64,000 nucleotides of DNA from Massospora cicadina (taxonomy: Eukaryota; Entomophthoromycota; Entomophthoromycetes; Entomophthorales; Entomophthoraceae), in contig JAKSZP010009491.1 of assembly GCA_022478985.1 (NCBI GenBank), positions 1 to 64,000 on the forward strand, given 5' to 3'. Of the stretch, positions 1 to 11,650 are shown piece by piece (the stretch's first letter is position 1; the number at the start of each line of letters is the position of its first letter). A program made the translations under genes and the position numbers. The notes under the pieces are model-generated. The model was not told where the DNA came from. It did not search any database and saw only the letters and a list, made by a program, of their open reading frames with translations.

Positions 1-803
1 GCCTCACGGTTGGAGTTGGCCATGTTTGTAAAGTGTGAATTATATTGACATGCCTTTTTGGTGTGTTCCAATTCATAGCAAAGGGGGCAAATTATGCGTC
101 TATTGTTGGTGTGGGCCCAAAATAAATGGTTGAGTGTGGATGGGATATAGGCATGCGGTGGGATATGCTGAGCCATGTTCAGCTTGTGGGGGGTAATGGT
201 GGCCATTGCCCAAGGTGCTATGAGGTGTTCAGCACCACTTGGGACAATAAATTGAAGGATGAGGTAGCTCTTTAAATGGACAACCCCAACGTCAACTCCT
301 CATAAAGTGTTTGAGGAGGAAAGTGTGAGGGGAGGTTTGCAAAGGTTACCACAAGTGTGGTGTCATATGTGAGGAGAGTTCACGTGGTGGTAATGGGGTG
401 TTTTTGTATATTAAGATTGTAGCTGCTGCAGTGGCTGCATCCTCTTCAGTGGGGAATCCAATATCAAAATAGCCCTTGTAAGGGCAGAAGTCAATAAACC
501 CTTCTGGTGCAAAGGTGGCCATTGCCAGCTCAATTATTGCTTTGTTGGCGTATGGGAAGAGATGTCCATACTCGACACAGAGGCAAAAGCAAATATTGGA
601 ACAGGGTAGGGCTAGGGGTGGGGGCGGGTTAAGTGGGCTTGTGTGAGGTGGAGTGCTAAGTCCCTTGGAGGGACATAGCAGCCCGATGTATTTGGAGGAC
701 TGGATGAGCCAGTCTGCATGTGTTTGCCTGCTGGGCGGTAAACACTAGCAGGTGGAACACCGCTGCCTCATACTGGGGCAGCAGGTGGTGGATCCAAGGA
801 CAT
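1..803 (-). pseudogene. LINE ORF1-like (family G, copy 1), 5' part of the ORF
   Basis: On the minus strand an ATG at 803 opens a reading frame beginning MSLDPPPAAPV. This matches the start of copy G3 (ATG at 36124, MSMAPPPAAPM). Further in, around 440-560, both copies encode a block close to KAIIELA...FIDFCPYKGYFDIGF. In G3 this block precedes a CCHC knuckle, so I read the family as the nucleic-acid-binding ORF1 of a non-LTR retrotransposon. Several stops and frame changes make this copy dead. The rest of the ORF is cut off by the window edge. The family call rests on comparison within the window only. Confidence 0.5.
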
Positions 804-2585
804 AAATTTGGAGATTGATGCAGTGAGTCGGTGGTGGAAAATTGACTTGTTTTTTTCTAAAAATCACTCAAAATCGATGTCAAGCGGAAAGAAAAGAGTG
901 TTGGAAAGAATTTACAATTTTATAAATAATATTAATGTTGTCAGGGTTGATTCCAAACACTTCGAATTGGGCTCAACTCAAGTTAAGAGGAGCTTGATTC
1001 AGCATCCTCTAATAGTTGACTATTAGTGAGGCGCAACCGCTAGAAAGAAACTTTTCCCAATAAAGGGAGAATCCCAACACCAGTGATGAACCTGTCACTT
1101 TTAAATATCCTCCTTTGAGGATAGGCTTACCAAATCTAAGGTAGTGTTGCCTCATTTGTGTATGTCTACAGTTTGCTGATGGAAGGAGTGACAAACCATC
1201 AAAAAGTTAAACACATTCTATCCTATTAAATCATATGGCTTAATAAGTTATGGTTCTACATATGGATAGTCTCAGTACCTGAGCTGAGGTTAAGGAAGCT
1301 CTTGTTGACGAATTTAGTTCCAAAAAGAGTTTGAGCATGAAGAAGTAATTTCATGCATATCAGTATGAAGAAGGGAGGATCTGTTGCCACTTTTGCCATT
1401 CAATTATATATTGAGGCTCAGAGCTTGCTGGCCTCCAAGATTCTTTGTTGTAATCAGGTTTGACCAACCATCTGGATCTCATATAATTATATATTTAATT
1501 CATATTGTTTTAATAATCATATAGTGGATTTGATCAAGGTAGTTGTATGCCCTGATGCCCCTGCTTTTATAAGCAGTAGCCTAAAGTATTGCTATACTAC
1601 TCAGTGGATCCCCAAAACCCCACCGTCACAACCCCTCATTGCTTACTCTTTTAGCTCACTACTCTGCAGCCTTTATACTTTTATCAATTCCCATTCTGGT
1701 TAGAAGAATTACTCCTTATCATCCTGCTCCATTGTAAAACATCAGGAATATGATCTTTATAATTTATCTAGGCCATCCAGCCATAATTTGACTAAATTTT
1801 ACAGATTAATACCTTCTAAGGAAAATACTTTGACCTAAACTTTTGGCTATTTATACCAATTTGGAAGTCATAAATTTAGTCTACCAATTTTAGAAAGCTG
1901 ATTGGTAACCATAGAAGCACAAATGAGAACGCTAGTAGAACGATCATATCTGAAGAGGATTGCAAAGGAGAGGGGGAGCTTTTGGAAGCTAAAAAGTATC
2001 AACTTGCTAGGAGAATTACTGGAGAAAGTATTGTAAGCCTTTGAAAGTAATTTATACTAAAAGATGCTTGCTGATTTACTTAAATAAAACCCCTATTACT
2101 GAATTTTGTCTCTCCTCTTGTAATTTTTGTTCAAAATATTGTCTTCTTAAAATACTTTGAGTTGTTGGTTTATCATATGTGCAGTTGGAAACTGATACTC
2201 TTGTGTCAGATTAACATGCTCACCCTCAACAATTCAGTAGTTGCCATTATGACTGGGCTTTCACCCCTTTCTTTTTGTCTATGCATATTACCTCAGTAAA
2301 ACGTATTTTAGAAATATTCATGACATAAAGTAAGCACTGTTGGATGTTGCTAATATTTACAAACTTGAGACTACCCAAGGATTTACATCCAAACTTCAAG
2401 TTTTTTAAATATTGGATCTGGCCTACTAACAGCTTATCAATATCATCCTAGGAAATCCCACTAATAAAGATATCCTAGCCGAAATACATCAAGAAGTCAG
2501 AAAAAATCTACTAGCTTTAATTGAAGACGTTATATAGAAATTATTATATTGATTTTACATTGGACATGGGATACCTACTGACAAA
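804..2585. other. Unassigned stretch, probably old repeat DNA
   Basis: I see no credible gene here. Only short open frames of 60-72 codons occur, none with a recognisable domain. The segment lies between the G1 ORF1 fragment and the first recognisable pol sequence of gypsy H. It may hold the 5' LTR, gag and protease of H, but I could not pair it with a second LTR copy. Confidence 0.35.
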
Positions 2586-5072
2586 ATGCTTTGCGCTATA
2601 TCTAGTTTACATAATTCCAATAGATATGCTCTTGATGAGCTTGAAAAACTGCATCCTTTATTAAATGCATATAGCTATATTTTTTCTAAATTGGACGCTT
2701 ACTATGGGCATATGAAAAACTGGAGCTGCATTATTGATGTTTTTGATGCTAGCCCTATCTGGTCCAAACCCTATCACTAAAAATATTGAAGAGCAACAGA
2801 TCAGAACAGAGCTCAAACAATTTAATTGCTGGGTTACTAGTACAATCCCAAAGCTCTTAGTAATATCCCCTTCTACTTATCAAGAAAAAAACAGAGGCCA
2901 CCAAGTCATAATAGACTATTAGAAGCTTAATTATCTCACCAATAAGGATAGCTACCCTATACCCCATATTGATGATGCCTTTGATAACTCACTGGTTCTA
3001 AAAAATCTTCCACTATGGATTTGGCCAGCGGATACTGGAAAATGAACCTTCCTCCCAAGATCAAGAAAAGTGTGCGCTCATTTGCAACAAAGTCTTATTA
3101 TAACCCATATGACTTCCTCAAGGTCTATGCAATGCACCCACCTCTTTTTAATGTGCAATGGATCATTTATACAAGATCTTAAGCTAAGTTGCATGATTGT
3201 TTACTTTGATGATATTACTTTCTTTATAAAACTTTAATGATCATCTTAGTCATCTTAGAGAAGACTTTTAACAGGTAAAAAACACTAACAATAAACTGAT
3301 ACCCTTGAAATGTTCTTTCTTTCAAAGAAAACTAGATTCTCTTGGATATGCTATAATCCAAGAAGGGATAAGACTTTTATGAGGCAAGGTTGAAGCTATA
3401 TCCAAAAATCCTGAACCTAAACCACATCCAAGATAACCAGGTTCTGTTAATATGATGAAATATTACCATCAATTTATACCAAAGTTTGCTCAAATCAGTG
3501 AGCCTCTCTTTAATTAGTAATAAAAAACAATCTTTTACATTGGGGCTCAGAATAAAAAGTAGCTTTTGAGACTCTAAAGAAGTCATTACAAGAACAACCT
3601 ATCCTACAACACCCATATTATAGAAAACCTTTTATCTTATACAATGATGCCTCTGATTATGCTGTTAGGGCTATTCTCGCTCAAATGGATGAAAATGGCA
3701 TGAATCACCCTGTCTTATATTTCAGTTAAATGCTCTCTAAACAAAACGCAAATATAGTGTTACTGGAATAGAGCCTTGCAGTCCTAATTGCAGTAAAACA
3801 CTATTGTTTTTTTATTTGGAACTACGATTACTGTTATCACTGACCATGCCTCTTTGAAGAGGTTACAAAATTTGAAGGATCCCCATCAGAAGATTAGCTC
3901 GTTGGGCACTAATGCTTTAACATTATGACTGAAAATTGGGCATTGCGCTGAGACCTGACATATGAAAATAGAATGATGAACTTGCCTGATGATCCTTCAC
4001 TTGGAAAATACAAAAGCAGAGAGATTACATATTATTTGTTGACGCATGATGCTTGGGATGAGGATGAACCTGTGACTAAAATGTTGTTATGACACTCCTG
4101 AAACACTAAGGTTAAAAATGGAAAACTTTGTAAGAAGGTAAGTATGCATTGGTTGCCCTACCTTCAACCTTCAGAACAAGTACCTGTAATTATGAAAGAT
4201 CAGTCTACCCTTGAGCATGGAGAAGTAAAAAAACTCATGAATGGATTAAAGATTGCTATGCTTGGGAAGGGATCATGGAATACATTATCAAAGTTTTAAA
4301 CGCTTTTCCATCTCTAGGAAGCAGTCTAATTTCAAACCCATATATCAATATCTGCCTAACACCCCTCAACAATCATTTCACAACATAAGCCGGGATTTTA
4401 TAGGAATTTTATCCTGAACTACCAATGAAATCCAATATACTAGAAGAATATTGATCATTTTACAAAGTGGGTCAAAGCTGTTGCTCTTCCAGCCCAAACT
4501 TTTAAAGCTACCACCATATTACTATATCATCATACTTTCACCTGACACGGTTTTCCCCAGGTTCTCCTATGTGATAAGAGAAAGGAATTTACTTCTAGGG
4601 TTGTCAAGTTCTTGGCTACATCCATGGGTGCTCAACAACTCTTTTCTGCTCTTTACAACCCTTCAACAAATGGTACCATAGAATGAGAAAATGGAACTTT
4701 GGTTTCAGACTTAAGCAAAATGGTTACTTCAGATAATCTACATTGAAATCAATGCTTGCCCAGTGCTCTCATGACAAACTTTATTTTCATCTTTGAATTC
4801 TTAAAAATGTTACCCTTTTAAGTTTTATATGTTTGGGAACCTGGAATACCCAAACTTTTAGCTAAAGATGTCCTTTATGCTAAGACTAAAGAACCAAATA
4901 TAGCTATGAAAAGATTGGCACAACACATTATTCAACTTCAATTAGATGCTATGACTAATTTAGCAAAGACTATAAACCAAAGAAGTCTGAGCTGCTAATG
5001 AACTCAGGTAACTTTTGACCACCTTCCAAATATTGGATTTAGTTTCTATATTACCAGAATTGCATTACCCCC
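2586..5072 (+). pseudogene. Decayed Ty3/gypsy pol (element H), 5' portion: RT, RNase H, integrase
   Basis: Conceptual translation in shifting frames follows gypsy pol order. The reverse transcriptase start is seen near 2900-3120, with KDSYPIPHIDDA and ASGYWKMNLPPKIKKSVRSF. RNase H follows around 3600-3900 (FILYNDASDYAV...LAQMDENG). Integrase follows around 4330-4990, with SRDFIGILS, a core ending NPSTNGTIE and the downstream helix KRLAQHIIQLQLDAM. The same motifs in the same order occur in elements A and D, so H belongs to that clade. Many stops and indels make it non-functional. It is interrupted at 5072 by element A and appears to resume at 11244. Confidence 0.75.
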
Positions 5073-5539
5073 TGGTAATTCTCGAGATTTGGTCTTGATT
5101 CCGCTGAGTTGGTTTTGCACAGGGTATGAGCCACTGAGCAACCAAATTGGATGATATGAAGATCGCCAACTATATAATAAACTTAATAAATATTTATAGG
5201 AGCTATTGCCCCTTATTTACACCTTTATTATAATATAATTGCAGATTTTATCTGCGCTCTTTCTCCCATAAAAACCTCTGAAACCTTTTATCTTCCATCA
5301 GACTCTTTATACCTTTGTTTCCCCAGTCGGATGCATCCTCAGCTTGGTACTCTTCAAAATCTGATTCCCTTTCTGAATTGATCTCATTTGTATCAAATCT
5401 TGGCATAAATCCTCTCAATTCGCCAAATGCCTCATTTTGAAGCGCTTAGATTACCAGTACCAGTTCGATTCCAGTGGATTCCATTCATTCTGCTATATGG
5501 ACTTGGGGCTTATTGTCCAGTCATATTGGAATCATGACA
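5073..5539 (-). repeat. Element A 3' LTR
   Basis: Near-identical to 10778-11243. In the sense (minus) direction it starts TGTCATGATT. It is preceded by the polypurine tract AAGGAGGGGGTAA (rc of 5540-5552), which marks this end as the 3' LTR. Confidence 0.9.
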
Positions 5540-6766
5540 TTACCCCCTCCTTGACTGGACAATAAGTTCTTACTGTTTGTATGCTTGAAGAAACTTTGTG
5601 TGGACTCAGTTGATAACCCAACCCCCAGCGGGTTTCTTAATTGTGTAGACATCCATGCCAGTATTCTTGATAATCTCAAACAGGGATAACCCAAATGTCA
5701 AAGAGCTTATTTTTCTGTCTGAATCCATGCTGATCGTGGAATAAAACATAATCCCCTATAGCAAACAATGGAAGACTGCTCCGGCGCTTCTGGTCAGCCA
5801 CCTGATCACAGATTTTCTTTGCTAGACTGGTGGAGTAGGCTTCCATTTGCAACTTGATCAAAGTATCCATGAGTTGATTTAGATATCGCTGAGGATTTAC
5901 CCCACCAGTGTCCTTTACACACAAATATAGCAAGGCAGGCAGAGCTGGATGTCAACCATACAGCAGTTGAAATGGGCTCTTACCAGTGGCCAAATGATAG
6001 CTGATATTATATGTGAATACTGCCGTGGGTAGGAGGGCGCTCCATTCTGAGGGTCAATCATTTACTAATTTATGGAGGATGCTCACCAGTGTTCCGTTAA
6101 CCTGCTCCACCATTCCATTAGATTCTGGATGATATGGGCTGGTCAAAACCCCACGAATTGCCATCAACTTGTTTAACTTCAGCAGAATATGTAAAGTGAA
6201 GTTGGTTCTGTTGTCATCAGGATGAACTGCAGGCAGCCATGCCGCTGTATAATGCACTCCCTAATGAACTTAGCAGTGGTGAATACACCCAAATCGCTAA
6301 TAGCCCCGGCTTCCACCCATTGTGTTAATTGATCAATAGTGACAATTATATACTTTGATCAATTGGCATTATTTGGCAGAGGTCCCACTACATCAATGGA
6401 AATGGTGTGCCAAGCAAACTGGGGTTTCACTAGTTGTTAGGTGGTTTTCTTGCGGAAAGGTTTTTTTACTTGACACTGATACCAACAACTAATTGTTTCC
6501 AAAACGTTGTAATGCATGCTCTCCCATTAGTATTGAGATCGCTTTATCTCCAGTGTTTTCTGCAAGCCTCCATGGCCTACATCCCGATGAGCATCCATAA
6601 TTATCGCAGGTTGGGTCAAAGGCTTAGGGAAACACAACATCTGGTCGCCAATCTGCTTATATAGTTCTCCTTCATGTAGAAAGGTATCCGCCTTAAGACC
6701 ATCTAGTACCTTGATCACATGTGGTGGCTCATCCTGGTATTGATTTACCGCCATCTTCTCATACAC
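5540..6766 (-). pseudogene. Element A integrase region
   Basis: Minus-strand frames encode the integrase. At 6766-6527 a zinc-binding segment includes DVGHGGLQKTLE. At 6257-6054 the core includes an [22 protein letters not shown] block that holds the catalytic glutamate. At 5933-5676 a C-terminal segment carries RYLNQLMDTLIKLQMEAY and ...LFAIGDYVLFHD. Catalytic order follows the retroviral DDE integrase family, which inserts cDNA into the host genome. Stops between these blocks break the protein. The sequence ends next to the polypurine tract and 3' LTR with no chromodomain. Confidence 0.75.
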
Positions 6767-7466
6767 TTATGCCAGCTAGATCCGCTGTGATTGTGACTGT
6801 TGGCAGCCTAGAGAGACAATCCGCATTTTGGTGTTTAGCTCCAGGGCAGTGTACAATCTCAAAATCATATGCTTGAAGCTTTAATGCCCAACGTGCGAGT
6901 TGCCCTTCTGGCTCATGCAGATTCTGCAACCAATGCAAGGAGTCATGGTCCATTACAACTTGGAATCGTACCCTATGAAGGTATACATGAAACTTTTTAT
7001 AAGCATAAATTACCGCTAAACATTCTCACTCAGTAAAAGTATAGTTTCGTTCGTGACAGCTCAAACTTTGACTACAGAAGGTGACAGGATGTTCTACGCC
7101 ATCGTCATCCTGCTGAGATAATACTGCCCCTATAGCAAAGAGAGAGGCATCCATTTGCACTATAAACTGTTTATCAAAATTGGGATATTGCAATATCGGT
7201 GCGCTTGCTAATGCTGTGCACAATACATTGAAAGCATTCTGGCATCGTTCTGTCCAATTGAAGGAAGCATTTTTCTTCAGAAATTCGAAAAGTGGGGCCC
7301 CAATGCAACTGAAATTGGGAATGAATTGGCGGTAATACCCAACCATCCCCAGAAACACCTGAATGTCCCACTTGCTACCTGAGCAGGTCATCTTGCTTAT
7401 TGATTCTGCTTTAGCCAGCTGCAGTTGAAGCCCATTTGAATCCATGATGAACCCTAGGTATTCCAA
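6759..7466 (-). pseudogene. Element A reverse transcriptase C-terminus, connection and RNase H
   Basis: The frame 7466-7026 starts with the RT palm/thumb segment (EYLGFIMDSNGLQ...FLGMVGYYRQFIPNFS) and runs into RNase H (FIVQMDASLFAIGAVLSQQDDDGVEHPV). The RNase H frame continues from 6953 (MDHDSLHWLQNL...HQNADCLSRLP) after a stop in CHERNYTFTE. Together with the upstream frame this is a typical gypsy RT-RNase H that copies the element's RNA into DNA. Confidence 0.8.
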
Positions 7467-8378
7467 TTGCTCTTTAGAGAAATGGCACTTTCAAGGCTTG
7501 ATTTTGATATTAGCGGCAGCGAGGCGTCAGAACACTTGTTCCAAATGGCCAAGGTGTTCAGTAAACATCTGCGAGAACATGTTGATATCATCAAGATAGA
7601 CTAAAACACAGGACAACTTTGAATCACCTGGAACTGTATCCATTGCACGCTGAAACGTAGCTGGGGCGTTGCACAACCCTTGTGGCATGTGAGTAGGCTG
7701 GAATAATTCTTTTGATGTGATGATGGCACATTTTTCTCATTCCACTGAGGGCAATTCAATCTGCCAGTACCCCAAGATCAGATCCATGACTGAGAAATAG
7801 TTTGCTCCTCCTAATTGATATAATGCATCATCAATTTGTGGAAGAGGGTAGGAATCCTTTTTTGTTACGTTATTGAGTTTGCAATAGTCAATAATCACCT
7901 GATTCGAGCTGACTTTTTTCTTTACTATGAGCACTGGTGATGCCCATGGACTATTTGATGGCTCTAACATCCCTTGTAGTATAAGTTTAGCCACCTCATT
8001 GGAAACAACTCCCTCCACTGCTTTAGAACATCTAATAGGTCATGAACGAATGGGAGGGTGATCCCCGGTATCTATACAATGAACCACCCCTTGAGCGCAC
8101 CCTAGATTGTGATCATCAGATGTGAAAACATCCTGATACTTTTCAAATAACGCCATAGCCTGTTCTTGTTGTTCCGTTGATAATACAGTTAGCGCTTCCC
8201 GTGGAACCACAGTCAATACGCCAAGTGGAGAGCTTGTTGGAAATCTGAGATCCTCCCACGAGCCAAAATCATGGATACAGCAGACCTCTTCTATAGGAGA
8301 AAAGTGTAAGTACGCCACCACTTGGTGCCACCGGATTGTTATGGTCTCTTTTTGTAAATTTTTGAGCAGCACCTTCAC
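7467..8378 (-). pseudogene. Element A reverse transcriptase, N-terminal and catalytic part
   Basis: Frames 8378-8040 and 8018-7737 encode the RT entry region (LEPSNSPWASPVLIVKKK, NNVTKKDSYPLPQIDDAL, NYFSVMDL). The catalytic box VYLDDINMFS is read on the minus strand near 7575-7610, so both active-site aspartates are still visible. The usual LASGYWQ motif reads LILGYWQ. A stop and a frame change separate the blocks. The family polymerises cDNA from the element RNA in virus-like particles. Confidence 0.8.
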
Positions 8379-8608
8379 TTCTCATTCCCAGGTAGAAGAA
8401 ACCCTGGAGCCACATGTGGCTCAAGCTGAGAACGTTGGTAAGGCACCATAATTTCACCAAAAAGCCCTTTTGGGACATCAATTTTGGGCTCAATTCCTAC
8501 TATGCATTGGTGCCCAGATGGTATACTACAATCACTAGCCGCTTGAAGCAGAATCCCCTTTTATTCATAGATCTGGTTGGGAAGGATCCTAGTCCATCAC
8601 TTCAATCA

Positions 8609-9094
8609 TCAATAGCGCACAGGAATTACTCCGTTGCTGTATGCTAGATTGATTTGACTAGAATGAAACGAGTCCATTGGGATTCCACACAAGGTAAAAT
8701 AAGCAGGAATCTGTTGTCCCAAAATGTAAAGTGATTCCTCCGCCATGTCTATCACAACACCAAATTTCCTCATAAATGCTGCACCAATTAGCATATCATA
8801 ATTATTGTTTGGCAGAACCACCGCTGGGGTGGAAGCCTGGATGGACCTAAATCGTAAGGGCAACGCACTATAAGCACCTTCAGATACAGTGCTATGTGTC
8901 CCCGAGGTTCCATATACTACTTGATGATCCATGTCCAGTTTGAGTAGGAGCTTAGACACCAACCAGGTAGAGACTATGTTCACAGGGGCTTCAGTATTGA
9001 TGATAGCCCAGATTTTTGTATTTTGGACGAAAATTTCACAATAAGTACATTCCAAGTAAGAGGAACCATCAATGTTTATTTCATGTACATCCAA
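8609..9094 (-). pseudogene. Element A aspartic protease-like domain, active site lost
   Basis: A 161-codon minus-strand frame matches a retropepsin-like domain. It has an N-terminal strand before the active site, then INTEAPVNIVS, and later PAVVLPNNNYDMLIGAAFMRKFGVVID, which fits the family's (I/L)(I/L)G block. The family motif DTG(A/S) here reads NTE: aspartate and glycine are both replaced, and each change is explained by a single G-to-A substitution. Such a protein could not cleave Gag-Pol. Position between gag and RT supports the call. Confidence 0.7.
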
Positions 9095-9108
9095 GAGCTT
9101 GCTGTTAC

Positions 9109-10680
9109 TTAAGAAATAGGAGATGCTCTTGCTGACCTGTGGGTACTCATTGATGATTTTCCCACCGGAATGGCATTGTGGACTCCTACCAAAGAAGTAT
9201 CATCAATTGATGGATCCTTGATACTTGTGCCAGTCTGTTCCAAGATCTGCCATGCATATGGCTTCAGCGCTTCCTGGCAAAACACAGAGTTTGAGGGTGA
9301 ATCTATACATAGGAACCCAGAAGCAGAGATTCCCAATGGAAGCTGTTGGTATAGTAATCTATTCAATTGGGTTTCAGATTCTTCCCAATTAGGAGTGAGG
9401 GATTTGCTAAAGACAAGTGGATTAAACATAGCGGAGGAGGAGCGTCTCATCTCTACTCCACTCGAGTTTTTCCCTGTGGGGTCTCCTCAGTCGGTAACAC
9501 AGCCAATTGTGTTTTTATTAGGGCAGTTTGCCACATAATGCCCGCTCCAGTTGCATTGGAAGCAAGTATTCATGAAGGGTTTGTTTATTTAACCTGCAGC
9601 TGAAAGACCAGTGCAATGATTTATGGTATGGTTCCAAGGATGGGAACGAGCCAGAAGATCATATCTAGGTTGGAAAGAATTTACAGAACAGTATGGCAAA
9701 CAAACACGTTCTGTCAGATGATATCATGGCTGCTGTAGTTCTTACTCCGAAATCTTTGGTGCGGAGGTAACAGAAGGTAGGCGGGCTATATTAGGGGCAC
9801 TGTTTGTGGCTGATAGTCGGTGTAAAGTATTTATAATCTGAATAAGTCCTGCTCCTTCATTCAACATGTGGGACATAGCATAAGATATTTCACAATATGG
9901 TTTGACAGCTGCCATCATTGCAATACCCACATCCTCAGTGGATAAAAGGTTGGCTCTGATTAGTACATATGCTTCCGCCAAAAAACATTCAGCAAAATCT
10001 GACAGGGTCTCATCTTGATGAAATTGTATAGTCAGAAAATTGTCTTTTCATTGAGCCATTTTGGTTGCACCCCTGAACAAATGAAGAACAATTGCTTTAG
10101 TTTCTTCATAAGATGCTGAACTGTTTGGGATATAGCAAATAACTTGATTGGCACTAGCTACATCAAGAGCAGAAAGCAACAGTTTCACTTTTCATTGATC
10201 AGAAACCCCTTCTGCAGTAAATTCGAATCACTTAAAATACACATGTAGGTTTCCATCACAACTAAAAGGAGGTAAGTTCTCAATTCACATGGCTTTGCCT
10301 TGCTCTACACTTCTGCTGCAGGGACCAGGTGCATTGGTTCGCCGGCTAGTTAAGCTTGAATCAAACGTGATGAACTCAAAGGAAGCAGAGTTGCGCAGGG
10401 TATATATGTTATTACTGGAAGAATACATGTTAGTGGAGTCATAACGTTCATTCTCCAAATTGCCACTGACTGCACCATTCCCCCCGCTCTGGTATGCTCC
10501 ACAAACTGTTTGTTGATCAACTGGATTTCCTGTTGCAGCGTTTTATATTGTTGTTGCAATTTTTGGTGGACTCCCCTTTCTTTGTTCAGGTGCTGTTCCA
10601 CAGCTTGTATTCGAGGAAGAACTTCTTTGATTAGATTCTGAAAGTGGGTTTGCTGTCAGAATGGAGGAGGACTCATTTTT
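9109..10680 (-). pseudogene. Element A gag region with CCHC zinc knuckle
   Basis: The 5' internal part of A lies between the primer-binding end and the protease. At 9523-9564 on the minus strand the sequence reads C-F-Q-C-N-W-S-G-H-Y-V-A-N-C, a perfect CX2CX4HX4C knuckle typical of nucleocapsid. Upstream, 10601-10350 encodes a glutamine-rich possible coiled coil (EQHLNKERGVHQKLQQQYKTLQQ begins here). Frames are broken throughout. The opposite-strand frame at 9170-9538 is a shadow. Confidence 0.65.
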
Positions 10681-10693
10681 TTTAGTACTAGAT
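10677..10693 (-). mobile_element. Mini-retroposon 1 (17 nt, poly(A)-ended)
   Basis: In element sense the insert reads ATCTAGTACT followed by A7. It is flanked by the perfect 13-bp direct repeat GAGGAGGACTCAT at 10664-10676 and 10694-10706. It lies in the gag region of element A, so it inserted after A did. Confidence 0.75.
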
Positions 10694-10777
10694 GAGGAGG
10701 ACTCATCATTGTCGAGTAATTGACTTTTTGGTTTCCTCCAACTAAAGTTGCTTAGTGGCCCCTGTAGTGAGCACCAC

Positions 10778-11243
10778 TGTTAATTCTTAGCATTTGGTCT
10801 TGATTCCACTGAGTTGGTTTTGCACAGGGTATAAGCCACTGAGCAACCAAATTGGATGTTATGAAGATTGCCAACTATATAATAAACTTAATAAATATTT
10901 TTAGGAGCTATTGCCCCTTATTTACACCTTTATTATAATATAATTACAGATTTTATCTGCACTCTTTCTCCCATAAAAACCTCTGAAACCTTTTATCTTC
11001 CATCATACTCTTTATACCTTGGTTTCCCCAGTTGGATGCATCCTCGTCTTGGTACTCTTCATTTCTGCTTCCCTTTCCAAATTGATCTCATTTGTATCGA
11101 ATCTAGGCATAAATCCTCTCAATTTGCTGAATGCCTCATTTTGAAGCGCTTAGATTACCAGTACCAGTTCGATTCCAGTGGATTCCATTCATTCCACCGT
11201 ATGGACTTGGAGCTTATCATCCAGTCATATTGGAATTGTGACA
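10778..11243 (-). repeat. Element A 5' LTR
   Basis: Partner of 5073-5539. On the minus strand the internal sequence right after it reads gTGGTGCTCACTACAGGGG, the position of a tRNA-type primer-binding site beginning TGG. The 15-nt tract TGCTCACTACAGGGG is also found just inside the 5' LTR of element D. Confidence 0.9.
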
Positions 11244-11650
11244 CCCCCAAAGTGGTAAACTTGGTTATTTTGGGAAGAAACTTTCATAACTATCTATAAG
11301 AGGGGTGATATATATTCTATTTAGTCTATCACCTCTGGAGTTACTATAAATTGAGTCCACAGATGTTTTATGCATTTCTATTTCCCCAATATTCTTAAAG
11401 GGAGTAATGTCAGACATTTGGATGTTTATTCTGCTGTGAAAAATATTTAGGGTCAAATGGTTTGATTTATTTTAAATATTCTTTAAAATTGTTTTTAGAT
11501 TTTTACTACTCTAAAGTTTTCCCCACACTATCCTAATACTAGTTATGCCACTTGATGAAAAACTATCCCCTTTCATAGACCTGAAGGGGGTTTTGAGGAT
11601 GAAAATATTTTCCTAACATATCAGAGGCCAGAGAGTAGTCAAATCAACTG
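11244..11650 (+). pseudogene. Decayed gypsy H, 3' continuation after element A
   Basis: This is the sequence on the far side of the CCCCC duplication. A short frame (PKVVNLVILGRNFHNYL) continues where the integrase of H stops at 5072, as expected for an integrase C-terminal domain. Further blocks to about 11650 resemble the acidic end of a gypsy polyprotein, but too many stops are present to be sure. Confidence 0.4.

Larger units (their letters stand above)
5073..11243 (-). mobile_element. Ty3/gypsy LTR retrotransposon A, structurally complete
   Basis: Two LTRs, 5073-5539 (467 bp) and 10778-11243 (466 bp), begin and end with TG...CA and differ at only a few percent of positions by eye. The 5-bp target duplication CCCCC lies at 5068-5072 and 11244-11248. 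The internal part reads on the minus strand in the order gag, protease, reverse transcriptase, RNase H, integrase. No chromodomain is seen after the integrase. Many stops and frameshifts indicate loss of function even though the ends are intact. A is inserted in the older gypsy H and itself carries mini-retroposon 1. Confidence 0.9.

Noticed and set aside
9170..9538. A 122-codon plus-strand frame inside element A
   Set aside because: Antisense to the gag region; the CCHC knuckle on the minus strand shows which strand codes.
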